From positions 3,968,001 to 4,032,000 of the forward strand of contig NZ_CP016210.1 of the NCBI RefSeq assembly GCF_001682385.1: 64,000 nt of DNA. The letters are read 5' to 3'. Below, piece after piece: positions 7,049 to 17,651 of the stretch. The position numbers and the translations under genes are program-made. Within the stretch, counting starts at the first letter, position 1. The number at the start of each line of letters is the position of its first letter. Source of the DNA: Azoarcus olearius. GTDB lineage: Bacteria > Pseudomonadota > Gammaproteobacteria > Burkholderiales > Rhodocyclaceae. The notes under the pieces were generated by a model. That model had not been told where the DNA came from and did no database searches. It worked only from the letters and a program-made list of their open reading frames with translations.

Positions 7049-8344
7049 ATGAGCCCGCAAGATCTTTACGCCAGCAAACGCATGACCGCGGCCGACGCAG
7101 CCGGCCTGATCCGCGACGGCGACACGGTGGTGGTGCCCACTGGCGTCGGCGAGCCGCCCGCGCTGCTGCATGCGCTGTCGGAACGCCGTCAGTCGCTCAA
7201 CGGTGTGGTGGTCAGCCAGATCCTGCCGCTGCGCAAGTACGCGTACTACGACGCCGGCACGGTGGCCAACGTCCGCCACAGCGCCTACTTCTACGGCGGC
7301 GCCTCGCGCCCGGGCGGCCAGGAAGGCTGGGTGGATTTCGTCCCCAACTACTTCTCCGAACTGCCGCTGCTGATCGACCGCGGCCTGACCCCGGCCGACG
7401 TCGTCGTGTCGATGGCCTCGCCGATGGACGATCACGGTTATTTCTCGCTGTCGCTGGCGCCGGACTACACCATGGCGGCGGTGAAGAAGGCGCGGGTGAT
7501 CCTGCTGGAAGTGAATCCCAACGTGCCCTTCGCCTTCGGCGACTGCCATGTGCACATCTCGCAGGTCTCCGGCCTGGTGGAGAGCGATGAAGCGCTGTTC
7601 GAAGTCGGCCTGCCCAAGATCGGTCCGGTGCAGGAAGCGATCGGCAAGTACGTCGCCGACCTCATCGACGACGGCGCCACGCTGCAGATCGGCTACGGCG
7701 GCATTCCCGACGCGGTGGTGATGCAGTTGCAGCACAAGCACGACCTCGGCATCCACACCGAGATGATCGGCGACGGCATCCTGTCGCTGATCGAATCCGG
7801 CGCGGTGAACAACAGCCGCAAGAACTTCATGCCCGGCAAGATGGTGGCGACCTTCGCGCTCGGCTCGCGCAAGCTCTACCGCCACCTGCACCGCAATCCG
7901 GCGCTGGAGATGCACCCGGTCGATTTCACCAACGATCCCTACATCGCCGCGCGCAACGACAACCTGTGCGCGATCAACGCCACGCTGCAGATCGACCTGC
8001 TGGGCCAGTGCGGTTCGGAAAGCCTCGGCTCCACGCCCTACTCCGGCACCGGCGGCCAGGTGGATTTCGTGCGCGCGGCCAACCGCTCCAAGGGCGGCAA
8101 GGCCTTCATCGTGCTGCCGTCCACCGCCAAAGACGACACCATCTCGCGCATCGTGCCGACGCTCACCGCCGGCACCCACGTCACCACCGGCAAGAACGAC
8201 ATCAACTACGTCGTCACCGAGTACGGCGTGGCGCAGCTGCGCGGCAAGAGCGCCAAGCAGCGCGCCGAGGCGTTGATCGCGATCGCCCACCCCGACTTCC
8301 GCGCCGAGCTGCGCGAGCAGGCGCGCCGCATCAAGCTGCTGTAA
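7049..8344 (+). CDS. Acetyl-CoA hydrolase / 4-hydroxybutyrate CoA-transferase family protein
   Basis: This is a 431-residue cytosolic enzyme of the acetyl-CoA hydrolase/transferase family (Cat1/Cat2/AbfT-like). It moves CoA between acyl groups or hydrolyses acyl-CoA. The N-terminal half has the PTGVGEPPALL loop; the C-terminal half has IGYGGIPDAV and TGGQVDFVRAA. The expected catalytic glutamate is E324 in QCGSESLGS. Length is normal. An AAGGAGAGGAAGAGG stretch gives a strong ribosome site before the ATG. The gene stands alone, with leuE 61 bases downstream, behind a promoter containing a perfect palindrome (6970-6989), so it looks inducible. The acyl substrate cannot be told from sequence. 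Confidence 0.88.
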   Translation: MSPQDLYASKRMTAADAAGLIRDGDTVVVPTGVGEPPALLHALSERRQSLNGVVVSQILPLRKYAYYDAGTVANVRHSAYFYGGASRPGGQEGWVDFVPNYFSELPLLIDRGLTPADVVVSMASPMDDHGYFSLSLAPDYTMAAVKKARVILLEVNPNVPFAFGDCHVHISQVSGLVESDEALFEVGLPKIGPVQEAIGKYVADLIDDGATLQIGYGGIPDAVVMQLQHKHDLGIHTEMIGDGILSLIESGAVNNSRKNFMPGKMVATFALGSRKLYRHLHRNPALEMHPVDFTNDPYIAARNDNLCAINATLQIDLLGQCGSESLGSTPYSGTGGQVDFVRAANRSKGGKAFIVLPSTAKDDTISRIVPTLTAGTHVTTGKNDINYVVTEYGVAQLRGKSAKQRAEALIAIAHPDFRAELREQARRIKLL

Positions 8345-8405
8345 GCGGCACCGACACCCGCAGTAGACTGTCGCCTTCGCTGGCCACCCTACTGCGGGCG
8401 TCTCC

Positions 8406-9062
8406 ATGTCCTACGGCATCACCGATCCGCTCACCTTCCTGCTCGGCACCATCTTCATCGTGCTGCTGCCGGGGCCGAACTCGCTCTACGTGATGTCGGT
8501 CGCCTCGCGCCACGGCATTGCCGCCGGCTACCGCGGCGCGTTCGGCATCTTCGTCGGCGATACGGTGCTGATGCTGCTGTCGGCCACCGGCATGGCCTCG
8601 CTGCTGCACACCACGCCGGCGCTGTTCATGGTGGTGAAGTACGCCGGCGCGGGCTATCTCGCCTGGCTCGGCATCGGCCTGCTGCGCGCCGCCATTGCCG
8701 GCTGGCGGCAACGGGCGGCGCAGTCCGGCAGCACGGCGGCCACGCCGGTGCCCGACGCCGCCCGCCCCTTCCGCACCGCGCTGCTGATCAGCCTGTTGAA
8801 TCCGAAGGCGATCCTGTTCTTCGTGTCCTTCTTCGTGCAGTTCGTCGATCCGGGCTACGCTTGGCCCGCGCTCACCTTCCTGATCCTCGGCGTGATCGTG
8901 CAGGTCTGCAGCATCGCCTACCTGTCTGCGCTGATTTTCGGCGGCGCCCGCCTGGCCGAGTTGTTCCGCCGTCGCCAACGGCTGGCGGCCGCGGCAACCG
9001 GCAGCGTGGGCGGCCTCTTCATCGGCTTCAGCGCCAAGCTCGCCAACGCAACGCTGGGCTGA
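8406..9062 (+). CDS. leuE: LeuE-like leucine exporter (LysE/RhtB family)
   Basis: This is a 218-residue inner-membrane protein of the LysE/RhtB family with about six hydrophobic helices. The first helix carries the family motif (FIVLLPGPNSLYVM), and a later block, SLLNPKAILFFVSFFVQFVD, matches E. coli LeuE closely. LeuE exports leucine and some analogues. Between the third and fourth helices is an Ala-rich cytoplasmic loop (about residues 98-120). It lies 61 bases after the CoA-transferase gene on the same strand and could be read through from it. The gene ends three bases before the convergent M32 peptidase gene. Family is certain; leucine specificity is inferred from similarity. Confidence 0.85.
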   Translation: MSYGITDPLTFLLGTIFIVLLPGPNSLYVMSVASRHGIAAGYRGAFGIFVGDTVLMLLSATGMASLLHTTPALFMVVKYAGAGYLAWLGIGLLRAAIAGWRQRAAQSGSTAATPVPDAARPFRTALLISLLNPKAILFFVSFFVQFVDPGYAWPALTFLILGVIVQVCSIAYLSALIFGGARLAELFRRRQRLAAAATGSVGGLFIGFSAKLANATLG

Positions 9063-9065
9063 GAT

Positions 9066-10556
9066 TCAGTCCCCGCCGAGATAGCGCGCCTCGAGGTGGG
9101 CGCGGAAATGCGCCGGATTGAGCGCTTCGCCGCTCGCGCGCCGTACCAGTTCCGGGGTTTCCCAGCGGCTCGCCTGCGACCAGATGTTGTCGTTCAGCCA
9201 GCCGAACACCGGGGCGAAATCGCCCTGCGCGATCCGTCCATCGACATCCGGCTGAACCCGGCGCAGCGTGGCAAACCACTGCGCGGCGTACATCGCACCC
9301 AAGGTGTAGCTCGGGAAGTAGCCGAAGGCACCGTCGGTCCAGTGCACGTCCTGCAGGCAGCCGTCGGCGTAGTTGCCGCGGGTGTCGAGGCCGAGCAGGG
9401 CCTGCATCTTCTCGTCCCACAGCGCCGGAATGTCCTCCGCCTCGATCTCGCCTTCGATCAGCGCGCGCTCGATCTCGAAGCGCAGGATGACATGCGCCGG
9501 ATAGGTCACCTCGTCCGCCGCGATGCGGATGTAGCCCGGCTTCACACGGGTGAACAGCCGGTACAGGTTGTCCGCGTCGAAGGCGGGCTGGTCGCCGAAA
9601 TGCTCGCGCAGCAAGGGCGCCAGCAGGCCGACGAAGCCACGGCTGCGCGCCAGCTGCATCTCGAACGACAGGCTCTGGCTCTCGTGGATGCCGTAGGAGC
9701 GCGCCAGCCCGAGCGGCTGCCCGCACCAGGCGCGCGGCAGGTTCTGCTCGTAGCGGGCGTGGCCGGTTTCGTGGATGGTGCCGAGCAGCGCGCGGGTGAA
9801 ATCGTCCTCGTGATAACGGGTGGTGAGGCGCACGTCCTCGGGTACGCCGCCAGAAAAGGGATGGGCACTCTCGTCCAGCCGGCCGCCGTCGAAGTCGAAA
9901 CCCAGCATCCGCATCACCGCGACGCTCAGCGCGCGCTGTGCCGCCACCGGAAAAGGCCCGACCGGGGCGATCACCGGCTCGGCGCGCTGCTTCTCGCCCA
10001 CCCGCGCGATCAGCCCGGGCAGCCAGCTGCGCACCTCACCGAAAATGCGCTCGATCTCCGCCGCACGCATGCCGGGTTCGAAGCGGTCCATCAGCGCGTC
10101 ATAGGGCGACAAGCCGGTGTGCCCGGACAGCAGCCGCGCCTCCTCGCGCGACAGGCGCACCACCTCGCGGAAGTTCACCAGAAAGCCCGTCCAGTCGTTG
10201 GCCGGGCGCTGGCTGCGCCAGGCGTGCTCGCAGCGCGCGCCGGCCAGCGACCTGGCTTCCACCAGCGCTTCCGGCAACGCGTTGGCGTCCTGCCAGTTGC
10301 GCCGAATCTCGCGCAGGTTGGCGCGCTCGACGTCGTCCAATGGCTCCGCTTCCGCGGCGGCGATCAGCTCGGCCAGGCGCGGATCGGTGCGGCCGCGGTG
10401 GATCAGCGCCTGCAGCTCGGCCTCGGCCGCGGCGCGGGCTTCATTGCCCTTGGGCGGCATCATCGCGTTGCGGTCCCAGCCCACGATGGAAGCGAGGTGG
10501 TCGTAGCGGTAGAGGCGGAGGTAGTGGCGCGTGAGTTCGGCGTAAGCGGTGTGCAT
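9066..10556 (-). CDS. M32 family metallocarboxypeptidase (Taq-type)
   Basis: This is a 496-residue cytosolic zinc carboxypeptidase of family M32, which removes single C-terminal residues from peptides. The zinc and catalytic motif HETGH lies at residues 262-266. The family-specific HESQS motif follows about 30 residues later, and GIRIAADEVTYPAHVILR-type sequence appears further on. Length equals the family norm. The start at 10556 (MHTAYAEL) is where similarity should begin; a longer frame to 10613 is rejected. It converges with leuE and diverges from a small exported-protein gene at 10714. The assignment is firm, but substrate range and physiological role are unknown. Confidence 0.92.
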   Translation of the reverse strand: MHTAYAELTRHYLRLYRYDHLASIVGWDRNAMMPPKGNEARAAAEAELQALIHRGRTDPRLAELIAAAEAEPLDDVERANLREIRRNWQDANALPEALVEARSLAGARCEHAWRSQRPANDWTGFLVNFREVVRLSREEARLLSGHTGLSPYDALMDRFEPGMRAAEIERIFGEVRSWLPGLIARVGEKQRAEPVIAPVGPFPVAAQRALSVAVMRMLGFDFDGGRLDESAHPFSGGVPEDVRLTTRYHEDDFTRALLGTIHETGHARYEQNLPRAWCGQPLGLARSYGIHESQSLSFEMQLARSRGFVGLLAPLLREHFGDQPAFDADNLYRLFTRVKPGYIRIAADEVTYPAHVILRFEIERALIEGEIEAEDIPALWDEKMQALLGLDTRGNYADGCLQDVHWTDGAFGYFPSYTLGAMYAAQWFATLRRVQPDVDGRIAQGDFAPVFGWLNDNIWSQASRWETPELVRRASGEALNPAHFRAHLEARYLGGD

Positions 10557-10713
10557 GTCTGAAGTCCGGGCTCGATTGAAGTTGTCTGAGTAATGGTAGG
10601 CCGATGCAGCCACGGAATACGACTCCTGGCCGGGCTGGCAAACCTGTCGCCCCGTTTTTCATCCGAGAGTACAATGCCGAGTTATTCATTTGACATACAC
10701 CAAGGAGCATTGG

Positions 10714-11181
10714 ATGAATACTCACATGGCCACCGTAGCGCGCATCCTTGCGGCGGCGATTGCCTTGCAGGCACTACCTGCCGCCGCCTTCTTCATGACG
10801 GGGCTCAGGGGGCCCGACTCGCCTTCCGAAGCGCCCTCCTACTATTCCGGGGTGTCGCTGCTTTTCACGATCCTTCTTTCGGCCGAACTCTCCGACCAAG
10901 GCTGGTGCGGACTCTCGGACGCACTGGTCGACTTGGTCAGGACGGAGCAGAGCAGAACCACGGTCCATTTAAGAAACAAGGCCAACGATGCGATGCTCGC
11001 GCTGGAGATCCCCAACGAGGCGCTGGAGGGCAAGGAAATCCGGGTCGGCGACGCCGCCGAGGTGGTGCCACAGCCAGCCGGACTGATCGTCAAAATGACA
11101 GAGGCGAAGTTGGCGTTTTTCGTCGCGCTCCCCGACTCCTCCGACCTCCTCCACAGCCAACGTATTGGCGTTGTCCAATGA
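10714..11181 (+). CDS. Small exported protein of unknown function, partner of DUF2145 gene
   Basis: This is a 155-residue protein I do not recognise. It begins with a signal peptide (residues 1 to about 26, Ala/Leu-rich, ending near PAAAFF). The mature part is acidic to neutral with one cysteine in the QGWCGLSD segment and no membrane helix. The ATG at 10714 has AAGGAG six bases upstream, which decides against an in-frame ATG at 10690. The stop overlaps the next start (ATGA at 11178), so the two proteins are probably made together and may work together in the periplasm. I recall small exported proteins next to DUF2145 genes elsewhere, but no function is known to me. Confidence 0.72.
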   Translation: MNTHMATVARILAAAIALQALPAAAFFMTGLRGPDSPSEAPSYYSGVSLLFTILLSAELSDQGWCGLSDALVDLVRTEQSRTTVHLRNKANDAMLALEIPNEALEGKEIRVGDAAEVVPQPAGLIVKMTEAKLAFFVALPDSSDLLHSQRIGVVQ

Positions 11182-12005
11182 AGGGCCTTCGATCCGCGCT
11201 GCTGATCGCCGCGGTCGCGCTGAGTGCCGCCGCTGACGCGGGCCAACGCTGCGTCCCCCTGACCAACGTGGAGGTGCTATCGAAAGCCTTCACCCTCGCC
11301 CAGCTTGCCCGCACCGAACTCGACAAGACCGACGCCCGCGTGGTGCTGCTTGCCCGCATCGGCCAGGATCTGTCCGATTACGGCCTCACCTGGTCGCACG
11401 CCGGCTTCGCGGTGCGCGACCATCCGCGCGGGCGCTGGTCGGTGGTGCATGAACTCAACCTGTGCGGCACCGCGACCTCGGCCGTCCATGTGCAGGGGCT
11501 GGCGAACTTCTACGGCGACGACCTGTTTGCCTATCGCAGCGTGGCCTACCGGCTGCCGGCAGAACTGGAAACGCGGCTGCTGCCGGTGCTGACCACCGAA
11601 GCGGCGCTGATGACCCATGGCGCGGAATACCGGCTGACGGCATATCCGTTCTCGTCGAAATACCAGAACAGCAACGGCTGGATCATCGAAACCCTGGCGG
11701 TGGCGATGGCGCCGGAGGGCGCGGTGGTGTCGCGCGACACCGCGCAAAGCTGGCTGCGCAGCGCCGGCTACAGGCCGACCACGCTCGATATCGGCTGGCT
11801 GAAGCGACTGGGCGGCCGGGTGCTGAAGGACATCGTCTCGTTCGACGACCATCCACCCGCGCAGCGCTGGCGCGGGCAGATCGAGGTGGCGACGGTGGAT
11901 TCGATCTTCGGCTTCCTGCAGGCGCGGCTGGACCCGGCGCGCAGCGGGCCGGACCCGCTGCTGCACTTCGGCCTGCCGGACGCCGAAGCGACAGCTGCGC
12001 CTTAG
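11178..12005 (+). CDS. DUF2145 family exported protein
   Basis: This is a 275-residue protein with a short signal peptide (residues 1 to about 21) and a DUF2145-type body. Recognisable blocks are the ARIGQDLSDYGLTWSHAGFA segment, VVHELNLCGTA, GLANFYGDDLF and YQNSNGWIIETLA. The SHAGFA and NSNGW patterns recall NlpC/P60- or YiiX-like papain folds, but the expected catalytic cysteine is not evident. Cysteines near residues 25 and 95 could form a disulfide. Its start overlaps the previous gene, and its end overlaps the convergent psd gene by four bases. The family assignment is from memory of the motif pattern; the function is unknown. Confidence 0.75.
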   Translation: MKGLRSALLIAAVALSAAADAGQRCVPLTNVEVLSKAFTLAQLARTELDKTDARVVLLARIGQDLSDYGLTWSHAGFAVRDHPRGRWSVVHELNLCGTATSAVHVQGLANFYGDDLFAYRSVAYRLPAELETRLLPVLTTEAALMTHGAEYRLTAYPFSSKYQNSNGWIIETLAVAMAPEGAVVSRDTAQSWLRSAGYRPTTLDIGWLKRLGGRVLKDIVSFDDHPPAQRWRGQIEVATVDSIFGFLQARLDPARSGPDPLLHFGLPDAEATAAP

Positions 12006-12868
12006 ACGGCCTGCGGGGTGCAGGAGAAAAGATCGCCCATCTTCTCGCCCAACCGGATCGCCTTTTCCGGCGCCCACTCCGCATTGAAGCGGAGGCAATC
12101 CTGCGGGAACAGCATCACCACGGTGGAGCCGAGCAGGAAACGGCCCATCTCCTCGCCCTGCCCCAGCACCACCTGGCCTTCCGGGTAGCGCCAGTCGCGG
12201 ATCATGCCCGGGCGGGGGGAATTGACCACGCCGTGCCACACCGTGGCCATGCTGCCGACGATGGTGGCGCCGACCAGCACCATCACGAAGGGACCGTGTT
12301 CGCCGTCGAACACGCACACCACCCGCTCGTTGCGGGCGAAGAGGCCGGGCACGCCGCGCGCGGTGGTGGGATTAACCGAGAACAGCTCGCCCGGCACATG
12401 GATCATCCGCGTCAGCCGCCCCGCGCAAGGCATGTGGATACGGTGGTAGTCGCGCGGGCTGAGGTAGAGGGTGGCGAAGTGGCCATGGTCGAAATGCGTC
12501 GCCAGCTCGCGGTCGCCGCCCAGCAGCGCCGTGGTGGTGTAGCGGTGGCCCTTGGCCTGGAAGATCTGGTCGCGCTCGATCGCACCGAACTGGCTGATCG
12601 CGCCGTCCACCGGGCAGATGAAATCCGCCTGCGCCAGCGGACGCGCACCGGCGCGCAGCGGGCGGGTGAAGAACTCGTTGAAGCTCGCGTAAGCGGCCGG
12701 GTCCGGATTCTCGGCCTCGCTCATGTCCACCCCGTAACGGGCGATGAACCAGCGGATCACCGCGGTGGTGAGCGAGCCGGCGCGGGCGCCGGCAAGTCTG
12801 CCCATGAACAGGGTCAGGCGCTGCTTGGGCAGCAGGTACTGCGGCAGGACGGCGAGTCGGTCGGACAC
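12002..12868 (-). CDS. psd: Phosphatidylserine decarboxylase proenzyme
   Basis: This 288-residue inner-membrane enzyme makes phosphatidylethanolamine from phosphatidylserine. It self-cleaves at the LGST motif, and the serine that becomes the pyruvoyl group is S248. Other hallmarks are FNEFFTRPLRAGARP near residue 64, CPVDGAISQFG near 86, the SPRDYHRIHMP histidine block, and HVPGELFSVNP. This is the membrane-bound type close in length to E. coli Psd. The gene converges with the DUF2145 gene and is followed upstream by the end of the cobalamin operon, with 115 bases between. I see no clear terminator in that gap. Confidence 0.96.
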   Translation of the reverse strand: MSDRLAVLPQYLLPKQRLTLFMGRLAGARAGSLTTAVIRWFIARYGVDMSEAENPDPAAYASFNEFFTRPLRAGARPLAQADFICPVDGAISQFGAIERDQIFQAKGHRYTTTALLGGDRELATHFDHGHFATLYLSPRDYHRIHMPCAGRLTRMIHVPGELFSVNPTTARGVPGLFARNERVVCVFDGEHGPFVMVLVGATIVGSMATVWHGVVNSPRPGMIRDWRYPEGQVVLGQGEEMGRFLLGSTVVMLFPQDCLRFNAEWAPEKAIRLGEKMGDLFSCTPQAV

Positions 12869-12983
12869 CTTGCGGGCTCTCGGGCTGGACGAAGCGGCGG
12901 ATTATAGCGGCGATGCGGCCCGCATCCGGGCGCATCCGCAGGTGGGAGCGCGCCGCACCCCGCGCGGTTCCCCGCCCCCCGCC

Positions 12984-14282
12984 TCAGCCGGCGCCGAACA
13001 GGCGCGCCACCGCGACCGGATTGGACGGGAAGTAGAAATGCACGTACGAGGCGGTGACCGCAGCGCGGCGGTAGATCGCTTCACCCTCGCCGCCATCGGG
13101 GCGCCGCGCTCGCAGCAGCGGCGCAAGCGGCGTCTCGCTCTTCGAATAATGGAAGGTGTGGCCGCTGAGCCGCCCTTCCGGCAGCTCGGCTTCCTGCATG
13201 CCGAGCGCGGCGAGCCGCTTCTGCATCACCGCGCGTCCCGGCAGCAGTCCGCCGAAGCGGTGCTCGGCGCCGGCCTTGTCCACCACCGCCTCGAACAGGC
13301 TCATCATGCCGCCGCATTCGGCCAGCAGCGGCCGGCCAGCGTCGGCGTGCGCGCGCAGGACGGACCAGAAGCCGGTGTTGGCGGCGAGCGCCGCGCCATG
13401 CAGTTCGGGATAGCCGCCCGGCAGCCAGACCGCGTCGCAGGCCGGCAGCGGATCGCCGGCAAGCGGCGAGAAGAAGGCCAGCTCGGCGCCCAGCCCGCGC
13501 AGCGTGTCGACATTGGCCGGGTAGATGAAGCCGTAGGCGGCGTCGCGCGCAATGGCGATGCGGCGCCCCGCGAGCAGCGGCGGAAGCGCTTCCGCCGGGA
13601 CGGACGGAAACTCGACCGCGGCCGGCAGCTCGGCGGCGCCGGTGCGCGCCAGGCTGTCGGCCATGCGATCGAGCCGGGTTCCGAGGTCGTCGATCTCGGC
13701 TGCCTGCATCAGGCCGAGATGGCGTTCGGGCAGCGCCGCCTCCGCATCGCGCAGCACCGCGCCGAACCAGCGCATGCCGTCCGGCAAGGCCGCGCGCAGG
13801 ATGTCGGCGTGGCGCTCGCTGCCTACGTGATTGGCAAGCACGCCGGCAAACGGCAGGCCGGCGCGGAAGGTGGCCAGCCCGTGTGCGATCGCGCCGAAGG
13901 TCTGCGCCATCGCGCGCGCGTCGATCACCGCCATCACCGGAATGCCGAAGCGGCAGGCGATGTCCGCGCCAGAGGGTGCGCCGTCGTAGAGGCCCATGAC
14001 ACCTTCGACCAGGATCAGGTCGGCCTCGCCCGCCGCGGCGTAGAGCCGCGCCGCGATGTCGGCCTCGCCGCACATGCCGAGATCGACGTTGTACACCGGC
14101 GCCCCGCTCGCCACCGCGTGGATCTGCGGGTCGAGGAAGTCCGGCCCGCACTTGAACACCCGCACGCGGCGCCCGAGCCGGGTGTGCAGCCGGGCAAGCG
14201 CCGCGGTGACCGTGGTCTTGCCCTGGCCCGAGGCCGGCGCGGCGACCAACAGCGCGGGGCAGCGGCGTGCGGCGCTCAACAC
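12984..14282 (-). CDS. cbiA: Cobyrinate a,c-diamide synthase (CbiA/CobB)
   Basis: This 432-residue ATP- and glutamine-dependent enzyme amidates the a and c side chains of (hydrogeno)cobyrinate. The N-terminal P-loop domain has PASGQGKTT and CGPDFLDP. The C-terminal glutaminase-like domain has the nucleophile cysteine in LLAECGGMM and a downstream HTFHYS block. The GTG at 14282 is chosen because it overlaps the cobA stop (GTGTTGA) and gives the normal length. A longer in-frame reading to 14405 is Arg-rich and unlike the family. It is the last gene of the riboswitch-controlled operon. The name cobB is used in aerobic organisms; both names refer to the same step. Confidence 0.93.
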   Translation of the reverse strand: MLSAARRCPALLVAAPASGQGKTTVTAALARLHTRLGRRVRVFKCGPDFLDPQIHAVASGAPVYNVDLGMCGEADIAARLYAAAGEADLILVEGVMGLYDGAPSGADIACRFGIPVMAVIDARAMAQTFGAIAHGLATFRAGLPFAGVLANHVGSERHADILRAALPDGMRWFGAVLRDAEAALPERHLGLMQAAEIDDLGTRLDRMADSLARTGAAELPAAVEFPSVPAEALPPLLAGRRIAIARDAAYGFIYPANVDTLRGLGAELAFFSPLAGDPLPACDAVWLPGGYPELHGAALAANTGFWSVLRAHADAGRPLLAECGGMMSLFEAVVDKAGAEHRFGGLLPGRAVMQKRLAALGMQEAELPEGRLSGHTFHYSKSETPLAPLLRARRPDGGEGEAIYRRAAVTASYVHFYFPSNPVAVARLFGAG

Positions 14283-15169
14283 GCGTCCCCGCGCCCGGCC
14301 GCGGCGTCGCCGTCGAGGCCCTCCGCGACCTGCCCGGCATGCACCGCGCTGCAGCCGGCATGCGCCAGATGCGGTTCGCCTTCGGGCGGCGCGGCGGAAA
14401 ACCACGCGAGGCGCGGGTACAGCCCGACAACGTCACCGACGATGGTCAGCGCGGGCGGACGGATGCCGGCCTCGGTCACGCGCGCGGGCAGGGTCATCAG
14501 GTCCGCGGTCACCACGCGCTGCGCCGCGGTGGTACCGCGCTCGATGACGCCGGCCGGCGTGGTGGCCGGCAGGCCATGGGCGACGAGTTGCGCGCAGATC
14601 TCGGCCAGCCGCGAAATGCCCATGTAGATCACCAGCGTCTGCCCGCGCCGCGCCAGCATCGGCCAGTCGAGATCGAGCGCACCGTCCTTCAGGAAGCCGG
14701 TGGTGAACACGACGGACTGCGCATGTTCGCGGTGCGTCAGCGGTATGCCGGCGTAGGCGGCGATGCCGGCCGCCGCGGTGACGCCCGGCACCACCTCCAC
14801 GGTCACGCCAGCGGCCACCAGCACCTCCATCTCCTCGCCGCCACGGCCGAAGATGAAGGGGTCGCCGCCCTTCAGCCGCACCACCCGCTTGCCCTCGCCG
14901 GCAAGCTTCACCAGCAGCTGGTTGATCTCGTCCTGCGGCAGGGTGTGGTCGGCCGCCTTCTTGCCCACGTAGATGCGTTCCGCGCGGGCCGGCGCGAGGT
15001 CGATGATCGCCGGGCTGACGAGGTTGTCATAAACCACGACGTCGGCGCCCTCGACCAGGCGCGCACCGCGCAGCGTCAGCAGTTCCGGATCGCCGGGGCC
15101 GGCGCCGACCAGGTAGACATGACCCGGCAACGGGCCGGGGCGCGGATTGCGCAGGCGGGAATGCGTCAT
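14276..15169 (-). CDS. cobA: Uroporphyrinogen-III C-methyltransferase (SUMT)
   Basis: This 297-residue enzyme methylates uroporphyrinogen III at C2 and C7 to precorrin-2, the entry step to cobalamin and siroheme. Clear SUMT motifs are [45 protein letters not shown] and IPLTHR. It is a stand-alone SUMT without a CysG-type N-terminal dehydrogenase domain. The C-terminal 35 residues are His- and Gly-rich and variable. It starts four bases after the cobO stop and overlaps cbiA. Placing it under the B12 riboswitch suggests it is dedicated to corrin rather than siroheme synthesis. Confidence 0.95.
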   Translation of the reverse strand: MTHSRLRNPRPGPLPGHVYLVGAGPGDPELLTLRGARLVEGADVVVYDNLVSPAIIDLAPARAERIYVGKKAADHTLPQDEINQLLVKLAGEGKRVVRLKGGDPFIFGRGGEEMEVLVAAGVTVEVVPGVTAAAGIAAYAGIPLTHREHAQSVVFTTGFLKDGALDLDWPMLARRGQTLVIYMGISRLAEICAQLVAHGLPATTPAGVIERGTTAAQRVVTADLMTLPARVTEAGIRPPALTIVGDVVGLYPRLAWFSAAPPEGEPHLAHAGCSAVHAGQVAEGLDGDAAAGRGDAC

Positions 15170-15173
15170 CGCG

Positions 15174-15779
15174 TCACCACTCCATGCCGGGCATCGCCTT
15201 CACCCCGGCGGCAAAGGCATGCTTGACCGGCGTCATGTCGGTCACGGTGTCGGCCGCGGCCACCAGTTCGGGCGGCGCGGCGCGACCGGTAACGACCACG
15301 TGCTGCATCGTCGGCCGCGCCAGCAGGTCGGCGAGCACGGTGTCGATTTCAAGATAGCGGTACTTCAGCGCGATGTTCAGCTCGTCCAGCACGACCAACG
15401 CGATTTCGGGGTCGCGCAGGAAGCCGCGCGCCCGCTCCCACGCGGCGGCGGCGGCGGCGACATCGCGCGCGCGGTCCTGCGTTTCCCAGGTGAAACCCTC
15501 GCCCATCACGTGCCAGCTCACGCCCGGCAGGCCGCCGAGCACCTTTTCCTCGCCGGTGTCGCCGCGGCTCTTGATGAACTGCACCACGCCCACCTTCATG
15601 CCATGACCCAGCGCGCGCACCACCAGGCCGAACGCGGCCGAGCTCTTGCCCTTGCCGTTGCCGGTATTGACCAGCAGCACGCCGCGCTCGGCCTGGGCGG
15701 CGGCGATCTTCTCGTCCACCACGGTTTTCTTGCGTTGCATGCGTTCGTTGTGGCGCGTATCGCGATCGGATGTCGTCAT
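15174..15779 (-). CDS. cobO: Cob(I)yrinic acid a,c-diamide adenosyltransferase
   Basis: This 201-residue CobA/CobO/BtuR-type ATP:corrinoid adenosyltransferase attaches the adenosyl group to reduced cobalt. The P-loop is GNGKGKSS near residue 42, followed by GVVQFIKS and DELNIALKY, all family signatures. The start at 15779 (MTTSDRD) is chosen. A longer in-frame stretch to 15935 overlaps btuD and is not family-like. It lies 43 bases after btuD and four before cobA. It would serve both de novo synthesis and salvaged corrinoids taken up by the BtuBCD system. Confidence 0.94.
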   Translation of the reverse strand: MTTSDRDTRHNERMQRKKTVVDEKIAAAQAERGVLLVNTGNGKGKSSAAFGLVVRALGHGMKVGVVQFIKSRGDTGEEKVLGGLPGVSWHVMGEGFTWETQDRARDVAAAAAAWERARGFLRDPEIALVVLDELNIALKYRYLEIDTVLADLLARPTMQHVVVTGRAAPPELVAAADTVTDMTPVKHAFAAGVKAMPGMEW

Positions 15780-15822
15780 GGTCTGGGCGGACAAGAAATG
15801 GGGCCGGCGCTGCTGCCGCGGC

Positions 15823-16619
<797 letters not shown>

Positions 16620-16620
<1 letters not shown>

Positions 16621-17645
16621 CAACGCGGATGCCTCGCCAGCAGGAACAGGAACACCGGCACCCCGATCAGCGCGGTGAGCACGCCCACCGGCAGCTGCTG
16701 CGGCGCCATCACCGTGCGCGCCGCGGTATCGGCCACGGTCAGCAGGACGCCGCCGGCGAACACCGCGGCCGGCAGCAGCAGGCGCTGGTCGTTACCCAGT
16801 GCGAGGCGCACCAGGTGGGGCACGATCAGACCGACGAAAGCGACCGAACCCACCAGCGTGACCGCCACCGCGGTGAAGCTGGACGCGAACAGATAGAGCA
16901 GCCGGCGCAGGCGATCGACGCGCACGCCGAGCGCGCGCGCATTGAGTTCGCCGCGCGTCAGCACATTGAGGTCGCGCGCCTGCGGCAGCACCAGCAGCAG
17001 CCCGACCACCAGCACCACCAGTGCCGGCCACGGCCGCGCTGCGCCGCTGGCGTCACCCATCAGCCAGAACAGCATGGACTGCACACGGGTGTCCGGCGCC
17101 AGGGCCAGCATCAGCGTCACCGCGGCGCCGCAGCCGGCGGCAACGATCACGCCGGTGAGCAGCAGCCGCGTCTGGGTCCAGCTGCCGTCACCGTGGGCCA
17201 GGCCGAACACCAGCAGCATCGCCGCGAAGGCGCCGACGAAGGCGGCGCCGTCTATCCACAGCGCGGCCGCGCCGAAGCTGATCGCAGCCAGCGCGCCCAC
17301 CGCGGCGCCGCCCGAGATGCCGAGGATGTAGGGATCGGCGAGCGGGTTGCGCAGCAGCACCTGCATCAGCGCCCCGGCCAGGGCCAGCAGCCCGCCACAG
17401 GCGAAGGTGGCCACGGCACGCGGCAGCCGCAGTTCGCGCACCACCTGCGCCGGCATGCCCTCGGCACCGCCGAGCGCGGCCCAGACCTCGGCCGCGGTCA
17501 CCGGCAGGTCGCCGGCGATGAGCGCCCAGCAGAACGCCGCCAGCGTCGCCGCGAGCAGTCCGCCGGCGCAGATCCATGCGCGCCGCCGCACGCTGCTCAT
17601 GCGCGGGCCCGCACCAGTCGCGGCAAGGGGCAATCCGACGGCCAT
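16620..17645 (-). CDS. btuC: Cobalamin/corrinoid ABC transporter permease
   Basis: This is a 341-residue FecCD/BtuC-family permease with about ten hydrophobic helices. Family landmarks are LRLPRAVATFACGGLLALAG near residue 72, NPLADPYILGISGGAAVG near 98, and near the end GLIVPHLVRLALG and LPVGVLTALIGVPVF. The ATG at 17645 lies seven bases after the btuB stop; MSSVRRR at 17600 is an alternative start. It is translationally coupled to btuD. Together with the receptor upstream it completes outer- and inner-membrane corrinoid uptake, apart from the missing periplasmic protein. Confidence 0.93.
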
Positions 17646-17651
17646 GCAGGC

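Noticed and set aside
6992-8407. A 471-codon minus-strand frame against the CoA-transferase gene
   Set aside because: No recognisable domain, and the opposite gene has a strong ribosome site and catalytic motif.
12744-14627. A 627-codon plus-strand frame against cbiA and cobA
   Set aside because: Composition is shadow-like, and both minus-strand genes are confident.
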